NCBI GenBank assembly: GCA_033977485.1
Contig: CM066997.1
Coordinates: 78,338,634 to 78,402,633 of the forward strand
Source of the DNA: Hydrangea macrophylla
Taxonomy: Eukaryota > Streptophyta > Magnoliopsida > Cornales > Hydrangeaceae
Direction: 5' to 3'
DNA: 64,000 nucleotides
The notes beneath the pieces are model-generated. The model searched no databases. It saw only the letters and a list, made by a program, of their open reading frames with translations, and had not been told where the DNA came from. Below are positions 20,270 through 30,431 of this stretch, one piece after another. How positions within the stretch are numbered: position 1 is the first letter of the stretch; each line of letters starts with the position of its first letter. A program made the position numbers and the translations under genes.

Positions 20270-21728
20270 TGGTCGATGACGAATAGTTACTGTTTATACT
20301 CCTAAAGTTACGCTTTTTTAGCCCATTTTATTTAGATATTAGTTATTTTTTTTTTCTTAAGTATTCTATATTTTGTAGGTTTTGGAGCTTTAACTTGAAA
20401 ATGCAGTAAAATTTTATGATTAGTGGCTTTGGAAGACATTCTGCTCTCAAAAGGTGATTCCGGTGAAAGCTGGAGATAGTAGCAGCCTCAGTAAATTGCA
20501 TTTTGACAAGGAATACTTAGGATTTGAGAAATGTCTCCAGAGATATAAAATGTAGATCTTTGAGTTATGGACGTGTAGCCGCAAACAGCGAGTCAATCCG
20601 AGTTGATCACCCATTTTTGGAAAACCATTTTTGGGGCAAAACTTTATCGCAATTCTACGAAAGTCGCTCAGTGCAGTGAAAATTATCTTGCGCGAGCGAT
20701 CTGTGAAAAAACCAAAAACGTGTATTTCGTCAAATTAGAGCGCCCAGCGAAGGTGGTTTGTGCATATGACGTCCAGAAACATAAATATAGCAGTTTTTGT
20801 GCGATTAGGCTTAGGAAAGCTTCCTAATCCTTCTAAAATCTATATAATCCTATTCTAAATCAATTTTGGGGTTACACAACATTCTACACATCCATATACA
20901 ATAAAAACTGCAGCCATTGGAGAGAGGAAAGCAAGAAGAAGAAGACCAATGATTCCCATAGCCTCCTCCATCAACTTCTTGCCAATCTTCAATTCTATGG
21001 CCGTCTAGACTGATATCTAGGATTTCAAAGAAACCATAGCCAAGTAATAGGGTGTTATTTATGTTTTTCTTTTAGTTTTATTATGTATGGATGATGATTA
21101 CATGTTTAGAGGATTTTAATTACTAAAATCGTATTCATTGATAAAATTATTGCTTTCAAAATCTATTCTTGTCTTAGATCTATTTTGAATGTGATGTACT
21201 CAATAGTCTACATTTGCTGTGCTTTTACATATAATAGTGCTTATTTAAATTGTGATATCAAGTAGTCGAATAGTTCATGTCTAGGGAAGACGGAGTGTGC
21301 CGCAACCCTAGTTTATTGTGAAACACTCCATGCCAACTAAAGATGAATTATGTTGATGCTTGAATCGTAGTTATTTTCTTGGCGGATGAATTGGGCTTGT
21401 AGCTACAATTCACCATTATCATCCAACGTAATAAGCTAATTGAATGCATAGATACCCTTATTATGAAGCTAGTGGTGGATTTGCAATCCTAGGTTCCATA
21501 CATATATTTATCAAGACAACTTGTAATCGCTTTGATAGTTTAGATTTATTTTCATGTTCTTAGTTTGATTAAAATCAAAATCAAAATTCTATTTTCTTAA
21601 TTAACTAGGTTAAGGTTTTAAAATTAAAGTGCTTTTGTATTTCAATCTCCGTGGGTTCGACCTTTGCTTCCACACTTTAAATCTTTTAAAGTAAAGCATA
21701 CTTTTTTAACTAAATTTTGACAAGATCA
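20270..21728 (+). repeat. AT-1 middle LTR
   Basis: 1459 bp, TGGTCGATGACG to GACAAGATCA. Matches LTRs at 301, 23475, 30432 and 40961. CpG palindrome eroded (about 20690-20702); TATA-like CTATATAA near 20840. Confidence 0.9.
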
Positions 21729-21746
21729 ATTTTTGACATTATTATG
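21727..21746 (+). other. Junction J2: LTR and partial primer site joined to 3' region
   Basis: After the LTR end comes CAATTTTTGACATT, which fits a decayed primer site start. It merges with ACATTATTATGCACGG, which matches body 2 at 18499-18514, just past the internal polypurine-like motif. About eight bases fit both sides, a microhomology. Confidence 0.75.
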
Positions 21747-23457
21747 CACGGATTTTTCAAAATTTTTTCGATACTTGTGCTTAAATAAACGAGATTACCT
21801 ACGTTTTTGCAATCTCGAGTTGATACTTCTTGTTATGTAACTTGGATATGAGAAGATGTGGTTAAACATTTACTGAAGTCATGATGCGACGTTTAGGATA
21901 TGTATCGTTCAAATCGTAGTTTTATATAATAGATTTGCACACAAAGCTACACACTGCACGCAGTCACTTGAATACATGTTTGATGTGAACTATAATATGA
22001 TTCGGATTTCTAGATAACACATAGTGTGGAGACTAAATTCGGTGAGCTTTTGAGCCTATCTTTTCTTTATAGAGGGTTATGAATACATTGTGTGTTTGTC
22101 GAATTTCATTGAAATAGCGCATTAAATCGTTGTTTAGTTTCATTATTCTTGTTTTGGTTGATAGTCAAGTTAAAATATTTGTCACCATGCTAAATAATCT
22201 TCCATTGTAAATGTTGAAGAACCGTATCACCCTAGGATGTGTTTTTAGGCATTCTTTGTTTTCCACTCTTTTGACCTTTGACCTATCCAGATAAATGATA
22301 AAATTTCCTTAGTTCGTCCTTTGAGCTGTTAAAAAGCCCTTTTTCTTTAATCACCATTATTCTTTTGTTTTTGCTCCAACTTGGCCAACTTGGAGTTTAC
22401 CGTTGAAAGATTGATCAACTTTCAGTGGTGATAAGGCGGTGTGTCGATTGAGAAAAAGAAGAAAACAAGATGATGTTTGGAGATGTTGCCTTGGTATTTG
22501 ATGAATAATTATTCAAAAGTAACGAAAAGGAAGAAAAAAAGTTGAAAGAAAAAAAGTTGAAAGAAGAAAAGAAAAGAAGGTGAAAGAATAAAAAAAATAT
22601 GAAAAGAAGGGAATGGAAAGATGAAAGTTGGTAGAAGAGATGAATGAAAGAAATTGAATATGCCTCACAATGCCATTCTGAAGATTACTTGATGAATCCG
22701 TTCTATCCTTTTTCATTGCCTGAGCTACGTTACAACCTTTGAAAAGTCTTATTCGATCCTAGAAAACATGGTTTGGATATGTAAACGATGGGAGGGGGAT
22801 TAAAACATGGTAACGATCAATTTTTCTTGACTGTTGGCGTCCTATCTATGAGACTACTATTCTTTCGTGTCATGCATCTTTTTCTTGTTATATGTGAGCA
22901 TTTCATGTTTTGAAAACATATTTCCTCTGCTCCCATATATTAGAGAAATTACACATGTTTCTGAGTGTTTCATTTGAGAGTATAATTAACATTGTGAGAT
23001 TCGTAGTCGAAGCATAGTTGGATGGTTATTCGAGTTATATTCTAAGTTCATGACATGCGCGTGTTCATTTGACTACCACATCACATACATGCAATTTTAT
23101 GAGAAACTCTATTAATTTATACGATGCATGTGTTTGGGATTGTGTTTCATGACGTAGGTGGACGTTTGGTTCTGTTTCTTCTTGTTCGTTATTCTATTTC
23201 AAATCACTATTTTATAATAAGGAGTATTGAATTTTTTTTTATTTTTAATAAACTTTTTAAATATATAATGAAATAAATATGGTTATGGGTGTCTAATTCA
23301 ATGAGAACCCTTACGAGATTTCACTCATCCAACTAGGGACACCTAGGGGTTTAAAAGGCTTGTTACATATGCTAAATGCAATCGTGTTGCCTGCAATAGT
23401 GAGTTAGGATTTTTTTGTATAGTAGTATTTATTTATTTTTGCTCGAGGACTAGCAAA
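21736..23457 (+). other. AT-1 terminal 3' non-coding segment
   Basis: Collinear with 18506-20252 and with the AT-3 3' region, without gag or protease. Contains the purine-rich tract (22500-22625). No ORF of its own. Confidence 0.8.
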
Positions 23458-23474
23458 GTGTAGGTTTGGGGGTG
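23458..23474 (+). promoter_or_regulatory. Polypurine tract before last AT-1 LTR
   Basis: GTGTAGGTTTGGGGGTG directly before the LTR. Confidence 0.85.
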
Positions 23475-24884
23475 CGATCGTCGACGAATAGTTACGCTTT
23501 ATTAGCCCGTTTCATTTAGTTATTAGTTGTTTTAAAATATGTATTCTATATTTTGTAGGTTTTAGAGCTTTAACTTGAAAATACACAAAAAAAATCAATG
23601 ATTAGTGGCTTTAGAAGACATTCTGGGCTAAAAAGGTGATTCTGGTGAAAGTTGAATACAGTAGTAGCCTCGGTAAATAGCATTTTTGACAATTAAGACT
23701 TTGGATTTGAGAAATTTATCCAAAAATATGAAATGTAGATCTTCGAGTTATAGACGCGTGGCCATAAACGGAGAGTCATTCCGAGATCCGAGCAAAAAGT
23801 TATCGCAATTCTACGAACGGTGCGCAGTGTAGTGAAAAGTACCTCGCGCGAGCGACCAGTGAAAAAACCAAAAACGCGTATTTTGTCAAATTAAAGTGGC
23901 CAGCGAAGGTGGTTTGAGCTATATAGCAGTTTTAGTGCGATTAGGCTTAGAAAAGCCTCCCAATCCTTCCAAAATCTAAATATATATCCATTTTAAAGTC
24001 AAAATAGGGGTTACACAACATTATACACATCCATATACAACAAAAACTTTAGCCATTGAAGAGGGAGAAGTAAGGAGAAGAAGAAGAAGACCAAGGATTT
24101 CCATACCCTCCTCCATTAACCTCTTGCCAATCTTTGATTCTGTAATCGCTTCAACCAAGATCTAGGGTTTCAATGAAACTCTAGCCAAGTAATAGGGTGT
24201 ATTTTATGTTTTTCTTTTAGTTTTATTATATATGGATGAAGATTACATGTTTAGAAGATTTTAATTAATAAAATCGTATTCATTGATTAAATCATTACTT
24301 TCAAAATCTATTCTTGTCTTAGATTTACTTTGGATGTGATGTGCTCAATAGTCTATATTTCCCGCGCTTATATGTATTATTTACATGTAATAGTGCTTAT
24401 TTGAATTGTGATATCAAGTAGTCGAATGTTTCATGCCTAGGGAAAACGGAGTGTGCCACAACCCTAGTTTAGTGTGAGACACTCCGTGCCAACCGAAGAT
24501 GAATTATGTTGATGCTTGAATCGTAGTTATTTTTTTGACGGAGAAATTGGGCTTGTAGCTACAATTCCCCATTATCATCCAACGTAATAAGCTAATTGAA
24601 TGCATAGATACCCTTATTATGAAGCTAGTGGTGGATTTTAAATCCTAGGTTCCATACACTTATTTATCAAAACAATGTTTAATTGTTTTCATAGTTTAGA
24701 TTTATTTTCATTTTTCTTAGTTTAATTAAAATCAAAATCAAAATACTATTTTCTTAATTAACTAAGTTTTGGTTTTAAAATTAAAGTGCTTTAGTATTTC
24801 AATCTCTGTGGGTTCGACCTCTACTTTCACACTACAAATCTTTTAAAGTAGAGTATACTTTTTATCTTGATTTTGACAAGATCA
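23475..24884 (+). repeat. AT-1 last LTR (3' LTR)
   Basis: About 1.41 kb. Its first base is C where sister copies have T (CGATCG against TGATC), and it ends GACAAGATCA. The palindrome CTCGCGCGAG is kept at about 23844-23853. Followed by the GTAGA duplication. Confidence 0.9.
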
Positions 24885-24889
24885 GTAGA
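24885..24889. repeat. Target-site duplication, right copy (GTAGA)
   Basis: Matches 296-300. Downstream the TAT protease reading resumes. Confidence 0.9.
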
Positions 24890-25640
24890 TTTGATCCCAA
24901 CAGAGCTAAATGTACTAAGTTTTACAAGCTCGACATCAAAAACCAAAGGGATACTGCCTGTGGAATTGACAATAGGCAGCAGGACTATGATGGCTGCCTT
25001 TTTGTGGTGGAAACCTTAGCCTCATACAATGCATTGTTGGCTGAGACTGGATTCACCCAAATTACTGCATTCCTTCTACTCTACACCAACTCTTAATCGT
25101 TTGGAATGGAGATGATGTAGAGATGGTCAGAGCAGACACAAGGCCATTTCAAGCAAACGTACATTCAACGGATGTACACTTATATGAAGAACACATTGGG
25201 CCTGTCAATCTTCTCGGTCTTACTAAAAAAGGCAGGCCAAGTGCAGCCACATGCATCAAAGAATCTGCCTTGGATATCAAGGAGTATTATGAAAATTCCA
25301 ATCGGACTGAGGAAGTGTGGCCGATGGAACTAATCCAATAGAAAGTGGAAGATGAAACAACAACTTTATAAGCTTCAAAGGCAACTGGCTTGGATAGCCA
25401 GTTTAGCCAGGTTACAGGCCTTTATGATCAACCAAAGAATGCAGGTCAGTCTGGAGGACAGTTTTACTAACTTATTAGATCGTATATTTGAAGAGGAAGC
25501 CTTAAAAGAAGAAGTGATTCAATTGGAGGAGTTGGAAACGGCTCTAGCTAAATTGGATGATTTTTAAATGCCGACGTCCGAGACCCACTCTTGGAGATCA
25601 ATCTGGGTTAAGAAGAAGAGCATGAACCTATTTATGTAAG
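24890..25640 (+). pseudogene. TAT protease C-terminal half and linker to RT
   Basis: LIPTELNVLSF, then KGILPVELTIGSRTM, then codons for the AETSNALLG-type end of a Tat retropepsin (to about 25110), with frame changes. Next comes the linker typical of Tat polyproteins between protease and RT: VRADTRPFQANVHSTDVHLY and GPVNLLGLTKKGRPSAATCI (25123-25341). A second open piece at 25352-25567 is acidic and helical (EEEALKEEVIQLEELETALAKLDDF). At least three frameshifts or stops. Continues the protein broken at base 300. Confidence 0.75.
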
Positions 25641-26530
25641 CCAATTATTGGAATCTGACTTCCAGACCGAATTGATCATTGTGCAGAGAGAATATAAGGA
25701 TTGTTTCACCTGGGATTATGATGAAATGCCAGACCTGGAAAGGGAATTGGTAGAACACTGTCTGCCAATTCGAGAATGGTATAGGGTATTCAAGCAATTG
25801 CCCTGGAAATTGTCTCCCAAAGTCACCTACAAAATAAAATAAGAAATTGAAAGTCTACTTAAAGCAGGATTTATCAGAACCACCAAATACATTGAATGGC
25901 TATCTAACATGGTCCCCATGGTAAAAAGGAACAGGAAGCTCAGAATTTGCATTGACTTCAGGAATATAAATCTTACAACACCAAAGGATAAATATCTTAT
26001 GCCTATGGCCAATCAACTGATTGATTCGGCCTCAAAGCACCAAATCCTATCTTTTATGGACATACATTCAAGATATAACCAGATTTTTATCGCCTAGTAG
26101 GATTTTTCAAAGATAGCCTTCAGATGTCTTGGGGCAATTGGAACCTTTGAATGGGTTGTCGTGCCCTTTGGGCTCAAGAACGCGGGGACAACTTACCAAA
26201 GAGCCATGAACTTAATCTTTCATGACATGATCGGTCACAACATGGAGGTGTACATCAATGATGTCGTGGTTAAATCTGAAAAATAAACCGACCACCTTTT
26301 AAATCTCAAAAGGGTGTTTAAAAGGATGAGGGGGCACCAACTAAAAATGATCCCCCTCAAGTGTGCTTTGGAGTATCAGCGAGCAATTTCCTTGGGTTTT
26401 TGGTTCATCAAAGGGGAATTGAAGTGGAAAAAAAGCAAAGCACAAGCAATCTAACACGCCAAGCCCCCTGCTAATAAGAAGGAGCTCCAGAGACTCCTAG
26501 GGCAGATTACTTTTTGAGAAGGTTTATATC
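25641..26530 (+). pseudogene. TAT reverse transcriptase
   Basis: The pre-RT segment DFQTELIIVQREYKDCFTWDYDEMPDL (25660-25745) leads to the RT palm: LRICIDFRNINLTTPKDKYLMP (25935-26005) and ILSFMDIHSRYNQIFIA (26045-26095), where the DIxSxYNQ block carries the first catalytic Asp. Two stops at 26095-26100. PFGLKNAGTTYQRAMN follows (26166-26210), then VYINDVVVKSE (26250-26280). The catalytic YxDD box reads YIND, so the first Asp is Asn. Dead by stops and by active-site change. Confidence 0.88.
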
Positions 26531-26966
26531 AAACTGTGCGGGCACGACTTAAGTATGGTCACCCTTGTTAAAAATCAAGACAGATGACAGGTTCTGTTGG
26601 AAAGAGCACCATCACTTGGCATTTGAGGAAATAAAATGCTATCTATCCATACCACCAGTCATGATGCCTCCAAAGAAAGGGAGAAACTTAAAATTGTATA
26701 TTTCAGCCTCTGAGCATTCCATAGGAAGTATGCTAGCTCAAGATAATGAGTCAGGCATGGAACATGCAATTTATTATTTAAGTAGGGTGTTAACTCCAAT
26801 CAAGCAACGCTATATGCCAATTGAGAGATTGTGTTTGGCTATATACTTTTTTTCCCAGAAATTAATAGCATATATGTTGCCTGTTTCAACCTATATAATT
26901 TGTCTAAGTGATGTAATCAAATATATGCTGTCTAGGCCTATTATGAGAGGCCGAATTGGGAAATAG
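26531..26966 (+). pseudogene. TAT RNase H (retroviral-type) domain
   Basis: Open from 26565 to 26966: FCWKEHHHLAFEEIKCYL, then LKLYISASEHSIGSMLAQ and HAIYYLSRVLTPIKQRYMPIE. This is the RNase H that degrades the RNA strand of the hybrid. The first catalytic Asp (usually YLAVSD or YISVS-A in Tat) cannot be assigned with confidence. It terminates at GRIGK followed by TAG. Confidence 0.78.
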
Positions 26967-27099
26967 GTTCTGGCTATTATGGAGTTTTTACTCCAATACC
27001 GATCTCAGAGATCGGTATTGGGTCAAGCCATAGCCAACTTTCGAATTGACCAACCATCAGACCCAAAATTAGAGGATTTGGCACTAGTAGTTTCTTTAG

Positions 27100-27420
27100 T
27101 GCCAAATGTTTCTTTCATCCCTAGCTTGGACTTTGGTGTTTGATGGTACAAAAAACGCAGATGGGTCAGAGGCTGGCATCGTGATCATATCACCTAAGAA
27201 CAAGGAGACTAAAATAGCATTTAATTTAGGCTTCAGATGCGTGAATAATCAGGCCAAATAAGAAGTAATGATCATCAAGCTGGAAATACTCCAAGAAATG
27301 GGGGGCATCTTCAATCTATATTACAGGTGATTCATAGCTTGTTATCGAACAAATATCAGGTGATTTTTGTGTCAAAAGTTGGGAATTGTGTCCATTTCAC
27401 TATATAGTCACTCAATTGAT
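27100..27420 (+). pseudogene. TAT second RNase H domain (extra RNase H typical of Tat)
   Basis: From 27127 the reading WTLVFDGTKNADGSEAGIVI, then ISPKNKETKIAFNLGF and CVNNQA, matches the additional RNase H fold that Tat elements carry between the first RNase H and integrase. The first catalytic Asp (FDG) is kept. The second acidic residue is lost: the usual EYE block reads K-stop-E (27256-27264). IYYR-type codons follow near 27320 in another frame. Assignment to the extra RNase H rests on known Tat domain order. Confidence 0.7.
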
Positions 27421-28930
27421 TAACGATTTTGATGATGTCATAGTTGGTCATATCCCAAGATTGACCATTTGGGATGCCGATAGGCTTGCTAAAGCTGGTT
27501 TGAGTTCAATACAGGAGGTTGAGGAGGAAATTATTACAATCCTTCAATGTTTACTGCCTTCGGTGGCCAAAAGGGAATGGTTTGTTGAGTCCTCCATTCT
27601 ACTTGAGCAAGATGATTGGAGGACACCAATCAAGGAATATCTCAATCACCCCAATGTGAGGGCAGATCATCCGACTAGGATGTTTACGATCCGATTTGTT
27701 CTATTAGATGGAGAGTTGTTCAAGAAAGCCATTGGAGATGACATCATCCTGAATTGTTTAGGCAAATATGAGGCCATGAGATTCATGTTTGAAGTCCATG
27801 AAGGGATTTGTGGAGCCATTAGGCCGGCACCAAAATCAAGTGGTTGATAAGAGGATATAACTTTTACTGGCCAACCATGTTGAAAGATTGTATCAATTAT
27901 GCCACAGTATGTCAGGCATGTCAAAATCATAGCCCTATCTAAAGGGTGCCAGCTAAAGTTCTACATCCAATCATTAAGTCATGGCCCTTCAGAGGATGGG
28001 TGGTGGACTTAATTAGGAAAGTCCATTCAACTTCTTCTAGACAACATTGTTTTATCATAGTGGCCACTGATTAATTTACTAAGTGGGTAGAAGCTATACC
28101 TGCAAGATCGGTCACTCGGGCCACTATTATCGAGTTCATTGAGCAACATATCATACACCGGTTTGGCTTGCCAGAAACCATTATGGCTAACCAAGGCTCA
28201 GTGTTTACTGGAGTAGAGACCATAAATTTTGTAGAAAGTAGGGGCGTGAAATTCTCACTTCAACCCCATACTATGCTTAGGCAAATGGCCAGGCTGAGTT
28301 ATATAACAAAGTTATTAAAGGAATCCTAGGAAAAAATGATAAAGGAAAATCCTAGATCTTGGGACTCACTCTTTTTCCGAAGCACTTTGGGCTTATTGGA
28401 CATCCAAATAAATAGGTACAAGAGTGATACCATTTGCTTTAACTTATGGGCATGATGCTATGCTATCCATGGAAGTTATAGTCTAATCGACAAGGAGGGC
28501 GTTGTAAAACTAGTTAGAACCTATTGATTACACTAAGGCCATGATCACGGAGCTAGAAGGATTAGAAGAGGTCAGGCTGAAGGCCCTAGATTATCTAAGA
28601 GTATAGAAGAATTGGGCTGCCAAATCTTATAATAAGAAAGTGAGGGCAAAGTCATTTTGTTTAGAGGAGCTCGTTTGTAAAGTCGTTCTTCCTATCGGTG
28701 AAAAAGATAGGAGGTATGGCAAGTGGTCTGTTAATTGGGAAGGACCATTCATGATCTTCAAAGTATTAAGAGGTGGTGCTTACCAGTTGCGTGACATTGA
28801 TGGTAAAGTTCCTCCAAAATTAATTAATGGTCAGTATTTGAAATCTTATTGTTCCACACTTTGGGAGACTATAGATTTAGAATCAAGGCCAAACCCACAC
28901 ATGGAATATGAACCAATCATCAATTAAGAG
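27421..28930 (+). pseudogene. TAT integrase with C-terminal region
   Basis: The open piece 27386-27847 reaches the zinc-binding N-terminal domain: HEGICGA, then YYWP-like codons and YATVCQACQ to about 27920; one His of the HHCC set appears to be Arg. In the DDE core, WVVDLIRK keeps the first Asp (about 27999); IMANQGSVFTG (28180-28215) has Asn where the second Asp is expected; ANGQAELYNKVIKGI (28281-28325) keeps the Glu. The C-terminal part 28640-28927 is intact (VVLPIGEKDRRYGKWSVNWE and WETIDLESRP), ending at TAA. The role would be insertion of the cDNA; this copy is dead. Confidence 0.88.
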
Positions 28931-28986
28931 TAAGAGATATAGACAAAAAGGAGGAGGATGTTTCATTCATATGTTTGAGGAAATAT
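28931..28986. other. Short gap between TAT pol and the antisense ORF
   Basis: About 56 bases, purine-rich on the plus strand; the two genes meet tail to tail. Confidence 0.6.
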
Positions 28987-30388
28987 TTACAAGGGAATCA
29001 AAAAAAGGAAAGGTATAGAAAAAAAAAGCATACAAAAAAGGGCAGATACAAGTAAGACTGATGAGGCTAATCCCCATCGGCCTGACCGGCTCCTTTTGTG
29101 CCCTGGCTTCTCGAGCTGCCTGTCAATCTCTTCAAGATAGCCTACCAGGAACTCTGCCTCTTCCTCCCACTTCCTTGCCTTTCTCTTCCAGTCACGCTTT
29201 TTGTCATCAACAAAATTATAGGCTATCTCCAGGTTTTGGATCCTCTGTGAAGGGTTGCTTATCCTACGAGTTGAGCAGTCAAAGTCAGGTCATCACGTTC
29301 ATCACTGGCTTCCACCTCCGGAGCAGCCTCAGGATCGGGAGCATCCTTTGGTTGGAAGGCTCCCCCCTGGAGCTTTCGCCCACTTTAAAAATCCTCGGCC
29401 AGGATGGTCTGTCATCTTCATCGGCCCCATAGGGCGATTCTGTTGCATTATCAGAGGAGCCATCGGCCTCCAGGACGATGGTCTTCTTATTTTTGGCTCC
29501 AGGAGGAAGGTGAAGTCTCTACTCTTGGAGTCGAGTAGATCTTCATGGTCCAACCGCTGGAGGTGTAGAAAGAGGCTCCTCATTTGCTGGGGGTGTAGCT
29601 GGTTCTTCCTCATCCACTGGGGCTGCTGGTATATCATCGGCCGCTGAAGCTTCTGTAGGCTCCACCGGCACAGCAGCGCGAGCAGCACGAACTGCTCGGC
29701 TAGGGATGTTCTAAGGGACCAAATTTGCCTGTAGGTTTTCCTAGAGGGCCCACAGATCCACTTCACTACCAGCATATCGTCCGAATGGCCCATCAGGACG
29801 TCAGAGTCTAGACGGGCTTGGATGGTCATCTTAGGAACCCATTCTTGGTAATCCTTTTCCCCTGACCGAAGGGTCCTTATCCGGTCACGAATGACGTTGG
29901 CATTAAAAGTACGAGGAAAGATACCCTCGTACTAGTCAAGCATGAAGTTGTTTAAAATCAGCACATAGGGGTATTTTTCCCAGTTTTTGTTGGGATGATC
30001 AATCCCGATTACTACATTATAACCCCTTAAAGGAATGCAGTAGACATTTTCACTAGTGTAAAGAATTTGGTAGTAGCTCAGAATGGTTCGCACTGTCATG
30101 CTCAACCACAGACGCATATTGAGCACATCGAATCCATAGAACAAACGAAGGGTATTTGGGGTGCACACGTGGAGTGCTAGCCCCAAATTCGTCAAAATAT
30201 CTGCCACACTAGCAGGGAAAGGAAAGCAAACTCTAACCACCACCAGCATGTAGGTACTGATGATGATGCAACCCTCTGGGATGGTAGCACCAGCCACGTA
30301 TGGCTGGACTCACATCATTTGGTATCTCATAATAGGCCCTAAACCGAGCACGAGCCTCTATAGTATTTAAGAATTTGTTAGCAGCCAT
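28987..30388 (-). pseudogene. TAT antisense ORF (putative plant-transposon/transposase_28-like protein)
   Basis: Minus strand, convergent with integrase. The ATG at 30388 gives MAANKFLNTIEARARFRAYY. A one-base shift near 30310 leads to the open piece 30297-29932, with FPFPASVADILTNLGLALHV, then CTPNTLRLFYGF. This fits the N-terminal domain of proteins annotated as putative gypsy-type transposon (transposase_28), encoded antisense in the 3' part of Tat elements such as Grande gene 23. Codons for a Pro/Glu/Ala-rich linker (PAAPVDEEEPATPPANEEPL) follow at about 29560-29640, then a Lys/Glu-rich helical segment and a short hydrophobic tail. Several frameshifts. Function unknown; a nuclear role has been proposed for the Grande protein. 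Confidence 0.7.
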
Positions 30389-30431
30389 GGATGCCAGGAA
30401 AGTAGACTTGAAGAAGTTGGGAGTTTTTTTG
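30389..30431. other. Junction between TAT remnant and AT-3
   Basis: A CTCCCAACTTC-type stretch on the minus strand, then a T7 run, then AT-3 LTR sequence without its first 8 bases. No duplication is found with 42437-42441 (GAGGC). Confidence 0.6.

Larger units (their letters stand above)
14336..21735 (+). mobile_element. One-LTR AT unit inserted inside AT-1 (body 2)
   Basis: About 7.4 kb running from the distal edge of the primer site through leader, gag, protease, 3' region and polypurine tract to one LTR, and ending in the first bases of a decayed primer site. Length and order equal one AT element with a single LTR, opened at the primer site. It sits where the internal polypurine-like motif of body 1 should be; the 3' region of body 1 resumes after it at about 21735. 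Confidence 0.75.
301..24884 (+). mobile_element. AT-1: compound Athila-type gag-protease retrotransposon with three LTRs
   Basis: Outer LTRs (301-1762 and 23475-24884) are flanked by the 5-bp duplication GTAGA. Order inside: LTR, tRNA-Asp primer site, leader, gag cut by AT-2, protease, 3' non-coding region, junction J1 (about 14336), a second leader, gag, protease and complete 3' region, a middle LTR (20270-21728), junction J2 (about 21735), 3' non-coding region only, last LTR. Without AT-2 it is about 16 kb. No RT, RNase H or integrase motif occurs anywhere. Gag and protease are Athila-like. Both bodies carry many stops and frameshifts, and CpG sites are eroded by transitions, so the element is old. 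Confidence 0.88.

Noticed and set aside
29061..29647. Plus-strand frames of 123-130 codons after integrase
   Set aside because: They are opposite the antisense ORF; the minus strand shows the Pro/Glu-rich linker and coherent domains.
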